Position numbers and translations under genes: made by a program
The notes under the pieces: model-generated
What the model saw: only the letters and a program-made list of their open reading frames with translations
What the model was told of the DNA's origin: nothing
The model's database searches: none
From: a virus
IMG/VR virus record: IMGVR_UViG_3300044733_000677
Location: 1 to 23,594 of that record
Reading direction: 5' to 3' (one strand)
DNA length: 23,594 nt
Part shown: positions 1-4,803 of the stretch, one piece after another
How the letters are laid out: every line of letters starts with the position of its first letter
Position numbering within the stretch: the stretch's first letter is position 1

Positions 1-28
1 GATTTTCTATTGTGTATAAGTTAGCCAT
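1..28 (-). CDS. Partial minus-strand gene, N-terminus only
   Basis: Reading leftward from base 28, an ATG opens a frame (MANLYTIEN) that runs off the window edge. A Shine-Dalgarno-like AAAGGAAG (complement of about 38-45) lies nine bases before it. A promoter with TTGATT (94-89) and TAGACT (71-66) at 17-bp spacing lies further upstream on the same strand. Only nine codons are visible, so no function can be assigned. The signals support a real start rather than a chance ATG. Confidence 0.55.
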
Positions 29-65
29 TGTTAGCCACTTCCTTTCGTTATTTTCTTACTCCGTA

Positions 66-94
66 AGTCTATCAGAATTAGCAGACAAAATCAA
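66..94 (-). promoter_or_regulatory. Sigma70-type promoter for the left-edge minus gene
   Basis: On the minus strand, TTGATT (94-89) and TAGACT (71-66) are separated by 17 bases and point at the partial gene starting at 28. It matches the consensus at four of six positions in each box. Confidence 0.4.
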
Positions 95-178
95 ATCGCC
101 ACGCCGTAAATCTCAGAATATGGACAGGTTTTTCTGTGATCTTAAACACATCGTACTTAAAGCGACACGCCGTCTGCG

Positions 179-199
179 CCGAGTCAACTCGGGTTTTTT
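179..199 (+). terminator. Rho-independent terminator, plus orientation
   Basis: CCGAG (179-183) pairs with CTCGG (188-192) across a TCAA loop and is followed directly by GTTTTTT. The T-tract is only on the plus-strand side, so it stops rightward transcription. It sits against the 3' end of the leftward mini-gene at 198-323, which gets no T-tract from it. No convincing plus-strand gene precedes it. Confidence 0.6.
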
Positions 200-323
200 A
201 TTGCAATTTATTTTTATGTTTTATTTTTCTTGAATAATTTTTCTTTGATGGAATTGCAGTCGCAGCATTACTACGACGCAACTCTTGAATGCGAATTATT
301 TTATTTTTTATTTCTTTTATCAT
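198..323 (-). CDS. Basic 41-residue mini-protein
   Basis: This is the last gene of a leftward mini-gene operon. ATG (323-321) overlaps the stop of the gene before it as ATGA, which suggests translational coupling. The product begins MIKEIKNKIIRIQELRR and ends in a Lys/Arg-rich tail (SRKIKHKNKLQ). It has no membrane segment, cysteines or recognisable domain. The strong positive charge would suit nucleic-acid binding or targeting of a host protein, but that is a guess from composition. It is probably real because of the coupled start and the packed operon. Confidence 0.5.
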   Translation of the reverse strand: MIKEIKNKIIRIQELRRSNAATAIPSKKNYSRKIKHKNKLQ

Positions 324-466
324 TTATTTTCCATAACTGATTTGATAATTTCTAATTGTTCAATTGTGAGAAGTGCAGAAGCACTACCCCACATTTTAGG
401 ATAATTATTTTCTGTTAATTCTTTAATTTCTTTTAACAGATTATTTTTAATTTCAAAGTCATTCAT
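320..466 (-). CDS. 48-residue mini-protein of the leftward operon
   Basis: The ATG (466-464) shares bases with the TAA of the upstream gene, and the TGA (322-320) overlaps the next ATG. A Shine-Dalgarno-like GGGGAA lies about nine bases upstream. The product begins MNDFEIKNNLLKEIKEL, a predicted helix, then has a short hydrophobic stretch around SASALLTIEQLEII. It is soluble-looking and mildly charged, with no recognised family. Chained overlaps with both neighbours are the main evidence that it is translated. Confidence 0.55.
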   Translation of the reverse strand: MNDFEIKNNLLKEIKELTENNYPKMWGSASALLTIEQLEIIKSVMENK

Positions 467-576
467 TATTTATATTCCCCTTTCAGGATAAGTTCATCTA
501 ACCTTTTGGCTAGAGGGTCTATTTCTTCATCTGAGAGATAGTTTTCTAATTCTAATTGTTTAACAAAGTCTATCAT
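466..576 (-). CDS. Acidic 36-residue mini-protein
   Basis: This tiny gene starts at ATG 576-574, which overlaps the TGA of the zinc-ribbon-like gene upstream (ATGA). It ends at TAA 468-466, whose last base starts the next gene. The product begins MIDFVKQLELENYLSDEEID and is acidic and mostly helical by composition. No domain is recognisable. It is the second of four tightly coupled leftward genes, the kind of arrangement often seen for early phage genes that modify the host. Confidence 0.5.
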   Translation of the reverse strand: MIDFVKQLELENYLSDEEIDPLAKRLDELILKGEYK

Positions 577-755
577 TTAGACACCTGCCAAGATGTCCAC
601 ATTGGTAGACGTTCAGGGTCAGTATCGTTATACCAACGCTCAATATTATTTTCGCAAACTTCACAAAAAGTGAATTGCTCATCATTAACGTCTGAGATAG
701 CAGACTTATTTGGAACGTGTGTTTTACACACTTGGATTATTACATTTGAGTTCAT
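573..755 (-). CDS. Zinc-ribbon-like small protein
   Basis: This 60-residue protein is the first gene of the leftward mini-gene operon. ATG 755-753 is preceded by a strong AAAGGAG ribosome site (complement of about 762-768). The sequence has Cys10-x2-His13 and, 17 residues later, Cys31-x2-Cys34 (FCEVCENN), a spacing that could bind one zinc ion. Such small phage zinc ribbons often bind nucleic acid or protein, but the partner here is unknown. A plus-strand frame covers the same bases but lacks a ribosome site, so the minus reading is preferred. The TGA overlaps the next ATG. Confidence 0.65.
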   Translation of the reverse strand: MNSNVIIQVCKTHVPNKSAISDVNDEQFTFCEVCENNIERWYNDTDPERLPMWTSWQVSK

Positions 756-796
756 TAGAACTCCTTTCTAGTTTGAGAACCTTTCTCAACTTTCTT

Positions 797-811
797 TATA
801 CTAGAAGTATA
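797..811. promoter_or_regulatory. Palindromic promoter/operator, TATACT on both strands
   Basis: TATACT-AGA-AGTATA is a 6+6 inverted repeat with a 3-base centre. Each arm is a good -10 hexamer, one per strand. The minus-strand copy (811-806) is well placed to drive the leftward operon beginning at 755. A protein binding the palindrome would block it. Confidence 0.45.
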
Positions 812-828
812 ACAGCGACCACTGACAT

Positions 829-842
829 TTACTGACCAGTAA
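829..842. promoter_or_regulatory. Operator-like palindrome TTACTG-AC-CAGTAA
   Basis: This is a perfect 6-bp inverted repeat with a 2-base centre, lying about where the -35 of the leftward promoter would fall. It fits a repressor or activator site. No regulator gene can be assigned to it in this window. Confidence 0.4.
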
Positions 843-867
843 CCAGGACAAAACGGACATATGGGAT

Positions 868-930
868 TGTGATGTATATCATGTGGATAACTCACGCTCA
901 ATTCTTAGTGTGATGTGCGTCATGTGGATA
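868..930 (+). repeat. 22-bp direct repeat pair carrying DnaA-box-like sequence
   Basis: Two 22-base copies (868-889 and 909-930) agree at 19 positions, with all three differences together at the centre. Each ends in ATGTGGATA. In the first copy this continues as TGTGGATAA (882-890), the exact complement of the classical DnaA box TTATCCACA. The second copy matches 8 of 9. The copies are 41 bases apart, in DNA with no confident gene. Confidence 0.6.
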
Positions 931-946
931 GTCTACAACGAGGTCT

Positions 947-1018
947 GGCGTGTCGTGCCCCGAGCCAATGTCCGATTTGTCTTGATTGTCTTGTGGTGTA
1001 ACTCACATGCGACACGCC
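947..1018. repeat. Long-range inverted repeat GGCGTGTCG / CGACACGCC
   Basis: Perfect 9-bp arms at 947-955 and 1010-1018 are separated by 54 bases. A third copy of the right arm, within GCGACACGCCGT, lies at 162-173. This GC-rich word stands out in AT-rich DNA. It could be a protein-binding or recombination site. Confidence 0.5.
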
Positions 1019-1028
1019 GTGTTAGGAC

Positions 1029-1057
1029 TTGACTTTTAGGATTATCTATGATAGGAT
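1029..1057 (+). promoter_or_regulatory. Sigma70-type promoter of the rightward mini-gene operon
   Basis: TTGACT (1029-1034) and TAGGAT (1052-1057) are spaced by 17 bases. The first gene with a clear ribosome site starts at 1259, so the transcript would have a leader of about 195 bases. Confidence 0.55.
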
Positions 1058-1090
1058 ACTCCTATAAATAAATAAAGAAAGATAGTCTCA

Positions 1091-1138
1091 ATGAGCCTAC
1101 CAAATAAACCTCAACAAGAGGGTGAGCGTAGCGAATAA
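1091..1138 (+). CDS. Possible 15-residue leader peptide
   Basis: A short frame (MSLPNKPQQEGERSE) starts about 27 bases after the expected transcription start, with an AAAGAAAG purine run before it. It lies at the head of the structured leader of the mini-gene operon. It could be a leader peptide whose translation affects downstream folding, or a chance frame. Its only support is position and the weak ribosome site. Confidence 0.25.
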   Translation: MSLPNKPQQEGERSE

Positions 1139-1140
1139 GT

Positions 1141-1236
1141 GGGGTATATCACACCACGACACTAGGGAAATACCCCCAAAATGTCAGTAGTATCTGATAG
1201 GATACTAGTATCAAGGTTAATCAAGGTGATTAACTT
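1141..1236 (+). promoter_or_regulatory. Structured 5' leader with competing stems
   Basis: Three structures lie between the promoter and the gene at 1259. GGGGTAT (1141-1147) can pair with ATACCCC (1170-1176). TAGTATC (1188-1194) can pair with GATACTA (1201-1207), but GATACT is also half of the perfect palindrome GATACT-AGTATC (1201-1212), so those two pairings exclude each other. GTTAATCA (1216-1223) and TGATTAAC (1227-1234) form a perfect hairpin just before the AAAGAAAGG ribosome site. This resembles an attenuator or other RNA switch, or a set of operator sites. Confidence 0.45.
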
Positions 1237-1258
1237 AGTAAAAAGAAAGGTAGTTAAA

Positions 1259-1474
1259 ATGACTACACTAAATACAATAACATTAGAGCCTAACCATGTT
1301 ATGGCTTCATCTAATACAGGAAGCCCTATGGTCTTTCGCAATACAGTAGGCAACTACATTAGCCGCAAGGCATACTTAGAAATGCTTGCTACTAAGCAAG
1401 GTGTGGTATCACACCGCTATCTATCACCTAACGAAAGCCGTTGGGTTATGAATAACATGAAGGAGTCTAACTAA
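1259..1474 (+). CDS. 71-residue mini-protein, first gene of the rightward operon
   Basis: ATG 1259 is chosen because AAAGAAAGG lies eight bases before it. The in-frame ATG at 1181 has no ribosome site and would run through the leader hairpins. The protein (MTTLNTITLEPNHVMASS...) has a basic middle (FRNTVGNYISRKAYLEML) and a C-terminal part with HRYLSPNESRWVMNN. It has no cysteines or membrane segment, and I do not recognise a family. Its stop overlaps the next ATG (TAATG), so the two are probably coupled. Confidence 0.6.
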   Translation: MTTLNTITLEPNHVMASSNTGSPMVFRNTVGNYISRKAYLEMLATKQGVVSHRYLSPNESRWVMNNMKESN

Positions 1475-1626
1475 TGACTATCACTTACTCACTATGGCAG
1501 GGTGGCAATTTGCTATCCGTAGGCAATAAGGCTAGCAAGCCTGAAGAAATCTTAGCGGTTATCGCTGAATTAAATAAACTAGGTAAGGGTTTCACTTACA
1601 ACATTAGAGAAGTAGAGGTTAAATAG
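1474..1626 (+). CDS. 50-residue mini-protein
   Basis: ATG 1474 shares its A with the TAA of the gene before it and is served by AAGGAG at about 1460-1465, inside that gene. The product starts MTITYSLWQGGNLLSVGNK. It continues with a helix (PEEILAVIAELNKLGKG) and a short beta-like end (FTYNIREVEVK), a compact alpha/beta pattern. The family is not recognised. A strong ribosome site and coupled start make it a likely real gene. Confidence 0.6.
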   Translation: MTITYSLWQGGNLLSVGNKASKPEEILAVIAELNKLGKGFTYNIREVEVK

Positions 1627-1628
1627 TT

Positions 1629-1766
1629 ATGGAGTTTTATATTAACTTAGACTTTATTAGTATCTATGCTGATAGCATAGGACTACAAGTAGAGTTACCT
1701 ACATGGTTACTCGTTGGCTCTATCGCATTAGTTTATTCTATTAGACTAATTAGAAACGATAAGTAG
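1629..1766 (+). CDS. 45-residue single-pass membrane protein
   Basis: The frame starts two bases after the previous stop, with AGAGG about 11 bases upstream. The N-terminal half (MEFYINLDFISIYADSIG) is polar to mildly hydrophobic. Residues about 26-41 (WLLVGSIALVYSIRLI) form one membrane helix followed by basic residues (RNDK), which predicts a cytoplasmic C-terminus. Small early phage membrane proteins of this type can affect host membranes or superinfection, but nothing in the sequence specifies this. Confidence 0.5.
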   Translation: MEFYINLDFISIYADSIGLQVELPTWLLVGSIALVYSIRLIRNDK

Positions 1767-1867
1767 TGGCTGAGTATTCTGCTGAGCAACTGAGAAGGCA
1801 AGCCCACCTAGAAAATGGTGGGACACTTGCTAACTATGATAGGGCACACTATACAGAGTCAGAGTAG
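1766..1867 (+). CDS. 33-residue mini-protein with GTG start
   Basis: GTG 1766 overlaps the TAG of the membrane protein (TAGTG). The product begins AEYSAEQLRRQAHLENGG after the start and is polar and helical. It is the last gene of the operon, and its stop codon forms the first bases of the terminator stem. No separate ribosome site is clear, so translation would depend on coupling. The family is unknown. Confidence 0.4.
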   Translation: MAEYSAEQLRRQAHLENGGTLANYDRAHYTESE

Positions 1868-1887
1868 TGTGCTCACTATTTTTTTTT
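1865..1887 (+). terminator. Rho-independent terminator of the rightward mini-gene operon
   Basis: TAGTG (1865-1869) pairs with CACTA (1874-1878) across a TGCT loop and is followed by an unbroken T run of about nine bases. It starts at the stop codon of the last mini-gene. Confidence 0.6.
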
Positions 1888-1959
1888 ATTTTTTATTTTT
1901 AAAATCACATATCATACATCTAAGAAAAATATTCAGATTTTTGTAAAATGAAAATTTTT

Positions 1960-2367
1960 TCAGATTTTATAGTCAGAAGATGCTTCTGGATAGGAGCCAC
2001 TATCTTCCAGAACGAATCCGTTTTCTCTATCAAATAAGTTATAATCCATAGAGATAATCTTAAACTGTTCACCAATTGCCAGCAGCACTGAAGGTAGATT
2101 TAATTCTCCGCAGGTATACAAATCAAACTGCATTAACCCTGGATCCGCTTCATCCCATATATGAAACGCTATATGGCTAGTCTCAATCATTACAATAGCC
2201 GTTAGGCCCCGATTGCCTGGTTTGTCAACATAAGAAGCAAAAGGTCCTTTAATAATTTTCATATCTATGCGATCAACTAATTTCTCTAAGAAGGCCATTG
2301 CCTGACCCTCAGTCTTCATAGGCTTCTCAACTCTGGCATTAATCAATAAGTGTTTGTGAAATAACAT
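1960..2367 (-). CDS. speD: S-adenosylmethionine decarboxylase-like protein (SpeD family)
   Basis: This 135-residue protein has the size and pattern of the bacterial pyruvoyl enzyme that decarboxylates S-adenosylmethionine for polyamine synthesis. The core reads IETSHIAFHIWDE...FDLYTCGE. Ser64 fits the self-processing residue that becomes the pyruvoyl group, His69 the processing histidine and Cys86 (in YTCG) the catalytic cysteine. In typical members the residue before the serine is glutamate (ESH), but here it is threonine (TSH), with glutamate one position earlier. The start has GGGGGA just upstream and a minus-strand TATACT (2396-2391). No spermidine synthase gene is present, so the enzyme would feed host polyamine metabolism. 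A changed substrate is possible, since SpeD homologues acting on ornithine or arginine are known. Confidence 0.8.
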   Translation of the reverse strand: MLFHKHLLINARVEKPMKTEGQAMAFLEKLVDRIDMKIIKGPFASYVDKPGNRGLTAIVMIETSHIAFHIWDEADPGLMQFDLYTCGELNLPSVLLAIGEQFKIISMDYNLFDRENGFVLEDSGSYPEASSDYKI

Positions 2368-2390
2368 ACTTCCCCCATCTTTGTCTATTA

Positions 2391-2413
2391 AGTATACAGC
2401 ATTAGGGTATAAT
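2391..2413. promoter_or_regulatory. Divergent promoter pair between speD-like gene and acidic mini-gene
   Basis: The 52-base gap has a minus-strand TATACT (2396-2391), 23 bases before the decarboxylase ATG. It also has a plus-strand TATAAT (2408-2413) only six bases before ATG 2420. Neither has a clear -35 box. Confidence 0.5.
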
Positions 2414-2419
2414 TTATCT

Positions 2420-2584
2420 ATGTCATTCTTAGATAACCTTGAGGCAACTTTGTTCCCAGAAGAAGCGGGTAACGGAGAAATTATTCAAGACGAAATACCA
2501 TTTGAAATAGAAGAACGTTTAAATAAAGAAGCAATAGAAAAATATAACGAACGTTTAAAGTACATGGAGGAACATGGAATCTAA
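2420..2584 (+). CDS. Acidic 54-residue protein, probably leaderless
   Basis: The start is set at ATG 2420. TATAAT ends six bases before it, so transcription would begin at or next to the A of the ATG, and no ribosome site is present. The product begins MSFLDNLEATLFPEEAG, followed by a strongly charged helix (EIEERLNKEAIEKYNERLKY). It is acidic overall and soluble, with no recognised family. It overlaps the next gene by 11 bases and contains that gene's GGAGG site. Confidence 0.6.
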   Translation: MSFLDNLEATLFPEEAGNGEIIQDEIPFEIEERLNKEAIEKYNERLKYMEEHGI

Positions 2585-2741
2585 ATATCCTGACTCATGG
2601 AATAGACATACTCCAAAAGGGATGAACATCCTAAGCGAAACAACTAAGTCAGCAAAATGTTGTGATACCTGTGAGTGTGGTCAGACTGAAGAAGAAAAGT
2701 TTAATAAATTAATGGAAACTCAAACTTCGTTTGAAGAATAG
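2574..2741 (+). CDS. Cysteine-cluster 55-residue protein
   Basis: ATG 2574 lies inside the end of the previous gene, preceded by GGAGG (2566-2570). The protein begins MESKYPDSWNRHTPKGM. It carries a tight cluster, KCCDTCECGQ, with four cysteines that could bind metal or be redox-active, then an acidic tail. No family is recognised. Its stop at 2741 directly abuts the stop of the convergent gene at 2742, leaving no room for a terminator. This supports both ends. Confidence 0.55.
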   Translation: MESKYPDSWNRHTPKGMNILSETTKSAKCCDTCECGQTEEEKFNKLMETQTSFEE

Positions 2742-3506
2742 TTAAAACTTGTAAGGTTCTTCATCAACCAAGTTTTTCTTTATTTCAGTTAAAATTTTTT
2801 CTCTATATCCAACATTTTTGAATCTTTCATATCTTTTAGATAGGCTGTCTCCAAGTCCAAAAATAGAAGAAGACCATGTACTTGCATTTGAATAACGGAA
2901 TAGTGTTTCAGTAACGTTAAATCTTTTTAATATAACAGGTCTGTCTGTTTGAAACTCAACATAAAAAAGTGGCTCATTTTCTTCAAGATGTATTTCTCCT
3001 TTATTTTTCCAAAGTTGAACTTCAAAGTTAAAAGGGCGAAACCATTCTCCAATATTAAATTGGCCAGGGATTGCTGATGCATATTTTGTATACCTAGGTT
3101 CATGAAACATTGGTGGTGTAAAGTAAGCCTCAACTGACTCTTCAGCAAAAAACATATAATTTAAACTGTAAGAAACTGTTGATCCAAAAGTTACGCTTGA
3201 CTGTCTTATTTTTTGTAATTCAATGCAAAGATCTGTAATTGGATTTAGATATTGTTTATTATCTGTAAAATCATATTCATGAGATGAGTTTGTTGCACTT
3301 CTTATAACTAAGGTTTTTTTAAGTTTATCTGCAAATGCTGGACATGTAAAAAAAGAACGACCTACGTTTTCTTTATCTTTATTTTTATATAATTCTGAAA
3401 ACAAGGTTTTAGGTTTAGGATATAAAAACGACCAATCACTCATCATCTGTGTTATTGGATAGTATGGAGACCAATAAATGGTTATTGGATTATTATTTTT
3501 TTTCAT
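2742..3506 (-). CDS. Uncharacterised 254-residue phage protein
   Basis: The protein opens MKKNNNPITIYWSPYYPI, then has WSFLYPKPKTLFSEL, a FFTCPAF segment and many aromatic residues throughout. Later comes GQFNIGEWFRPFNFEVQLW. I recall similar 'WSP...LYPKP...CPA' proteins from marine phages without an assigned function, but I cannot verify this. The sequence looks like a globular alpha/beta protein without signal peptide or membrane segment. On its strand, TATACT ends seven bases before the ATG with TTGTCA 17 bases further up, so the mRNA is probably leaderless. Confidence 0.7.
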   Translation of the reverse strand: MKKNNNPITIYWSPYYPITQMMSDWSFLYPKPKTLFSELYKNKDKENVGRSFFTCPAFADKLKKTLVIRSATNSSHEYDFTDNKQYLNPITDLCIELQKIRQSSVTFGSTVSYSLNYMFFAEESVEAYFTPPMFHEPRYTKYASAIPGQFNIGEWFRPFNFEVQLWKNKGEIHLEENEPLFYVEFQTDRPVILKRFNVTETLFRYSNASTWSSSIFGLGDSLSKRYERFKNVGYREKILTEIKKNLVDEEPYKF

Positions 3507-3513
3507 ATACTTT

Positions 3514-3542
3514 AGTATACCCTACTAACTACTATTTGACAA
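3514..3542 (-). promoter_or_regulatory. Promoter at the start codon of the 254-residue gene
   Basis: On the minus strand, TTGTCA (3542-3537), a 17-base spacer and TATACT (3519-3514) are followed by only seven bases before ATG 3506. Confidence 0.6.
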
Positions 3543-3570
3543 ATACGACATTTCTCTGTAGCCATAAACC

Positions 3571-4167
3571 TCACAAGATCTCCAATTTTGTCGGGGAACC
3601 AATAAGCGACTCATTAACACTGGTCCATAATTGTGACGACATACTAGTATTAATTCTAGCAGATAAACCAATAGACTCCATAACGTAGTTATATCCCCCA
3701 GACTTGGTTTGAACTTTGTTCCAAGCCCCATTATTATATATCAAGGTTTGAGAATCAAATATAAACAAATAATAAGTTTTAACCTCATTTTCGGCGGGGA
3801 CAGAAGACCAATCCTGGTCGGCTTTAGCAAGACACACATAATACTTAGCACTATTATCCACTACGCTAGATATCATGGCATCTAAGGTTTGATATTTTCC
3901 TAGCCTGGATCCAGAGAAGGTTAGTGTGTTATTTGCGTATACTCCAGACTTGATAGAGAAACTCTCGCCTGACTCTAAAGACATGTCTACGCTGATGCTA
4001 TGGCTTCTATTAGGCTGCCAGTCGTTTATCAAACCATTCTCTGTGAAAGTGTTGGCGATAAGTTCTTCTAGAAATTCGCTGGTACAAGGAAGTCTATAAA
4101 CACTGTGATGTATTTTTAATTTACTTGTCAAACCTTCAATTAGGATTTGCTTAATGTTATCTAGCAC
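3571..4167 (-). CDS. Possible PD-(D/E)XK-type nuclease, 198 residues
   Basis: The protein is soluble. Its centre reads HSISVDMSLESGESFSIKSG, followed by LTFSGSRLGKYQTLDAM. An Asp, then 12 residues later a strand ending in SIK, resembles the D...(D/E/S)xK metal-binding core of restriction-type nucleases. The SGSRLGKY segment could continue the fold, and the rest has conserved-looking aromatics (KYYVCLAKADQDW, KTYYLFIF). The function is inference from this motif only. Start: GTG 4167, five bases after a minus-strand TATAAT, so probably leaderless. The gene ends 64 bases before the next leftward gene, which has its own promoter. Confidence 0.55.
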   Translation of the reverse strand: MLDNIKQILIEGLTSKLKIHHSVYRLPCTSEFLEELIANTFTENGLINDWQPNRSHSISVDMSLESGESFSIKSGVYANNTLTFSGSRLGKYQTLDAMISSVVDNSAKYYVCLAKADQDWSSVPAENEVKTYYLFIFDSQTLIYNNGAWNKVQTKSGGYNYVMESIGLSARINTSMSSQLWTSVNESLIGSPTKLEIL

Positions 4168-4172
4168 AATCC

Positions 4173-4178
4173 ATTATA
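4173..4178 (-). promoter_or_regulatory. Minus-strand -10 box (TATAAT) before GTG 4167
   Basis: TATAAT on the minus strand (4178-4173) lies five bases before GTG 4167. An ATATC-GG-GATAT inverted repeat (4183-4194) sits just upstream, between the expected -10 and -35 positions, and could be an operator. Confidence 0.45.
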
Positions 4179-4278
4179 TCCTATATCGGGATATTAAGCA
4201 AACATAGATATTACATCCAGTTAGACATTAGTGTGTGTGTCACACATGTTATGTCTTATAGTGGTTTGGTATTTCTAT

Positions 4279-4305
4279 TTTCGGCTTTGTTAATTCCCGC
4301 CGAAA
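4279..4305. repeat. Inverted repeat TTTCGGC / GCCGAAA
   Basis: Arms at 4279-4285 and 4299-4305 are separated by 13 bases, just upstream of the -10 at 4321. A partial T run precedes it rather than follows it. Its role is unclear: an operator or a weak bidirectional terminator. Confidence 0.35.
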
Positions 4306-4320
4306 TTTAATCTCATATGA

Positions 4321-4329
4321 TGATATAAT
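4321..4329 (+). promoter_or_regulatory. Extended -10 promoter TGATATAAT
   Basis: This is an extended -10 nine bases before ATG 4339. No ribosome site lies between. Confidence 0.5.
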
Positions 4330-4338
4330 TTGTTTACA

Positions 4339-4557
4339 ATGATGACAGTAGAAGACTGGGCGCGATTAATACTTACAATTCTTTCAATACTTGGTATTGT
4401 CGGTGGAGGAATTCGTTGGCTCGTAAAGCATTATTTAAACGAACTTAAGCCGAATTCAGGATCCAGTTTAAAAGACTCCGTTAATCGCTTAGAGGAAAAG
4501 ACTGACAAATTATTTGACCTTTTGCTTGAACATCTTAAAGATCATTCTAAAAAATAA
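4339..4557 (+). CDS. Small membrane protein, candidate holin
   Basis: The protein has 72 residues from ATG 4339. ATG 4342 is an equally possible start, and both are next to the extended -10. One hydrophobic segment (residues about 8-29, ARLILTILSILGIVGGGIRWLV) is followed by a charged, coiled-coil-like C-terminus (SSLKDSVNRLEEKTDKLFDLLLEHLKDHSKK). One membrane helix plus a charged helical tail fits small holins and other phage membrane proteins. The lysozyme gene lies 5 kb away on the opposite strand, so linkage gives no support. The holin role is inference. Confidence 0.55.
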   Translation: MMTVEDWARLILTILSILGIVGGGIRWLVKHYLNELKPNSGSSLKDSVNRLEEKTDKLFDLLLEHLKDHSKK

Positions 4558-4713
4558 TTTACTATATATTATATATAAAAGATATTTTAAAAACTTTACT
4601 TGCTAGTTATTCTTTTTCTTTATATTTTTAAGTATACACTATCAATACCCTGGATTTTACAGTTTATACAGCAGCCAACATAACTATTTGATAACAATTA
4701 TTTTTATTGCCTG

Positions 4714-4764
4714 GTTTATAACGTTTTGTTACAATTTATACTGTTTATAACGTTTTGTTATAAT
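4714..4764 (+). repeat. 22-bp direct repeat with internal palindrome
   Basis: The 22-base copies at 4714-4735 and 4743-4764 differ at one base. In the second copy TTATAAC (4745-4751) and GTTATAA (4757-4763) form a perfect inverted repeat with a 5-base centre, and this overlaps an extended -10 box. Repeated operator half-sites over a promoter are a plausible reading. Confidence 0.55.
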
Positions 4765-4803
4765 ATGTCCTATTTGTCCTAATACAATGTTATAATTTTT
4801 ACG

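Noticed and set aside
12-233. Plus-strand frame of 73 codons at the left edge
   Set aside because: It runs through a terminator hairpin and the end of a leftward gene, has no ribosome site, and reads as low-complexity Phe/Ser/Arg sequence. The minus-strand start at 28 has better signals.
556-771. Plus-strand frame opposite the zinc-ribbon-like gene
   Set aside because: No ribosome site or promoter. The minus-strand frame has AAAGGAG, coupled neighbours and a metal-binding cysteine pattern.
1181-1258. N-terminal extension of the 71-residue gene from ATG 1181
   Set aside because: No ribosome site there, and the extension covers the leader hairpins. ATG 1259 has AAAGAAAGG at proper distance.
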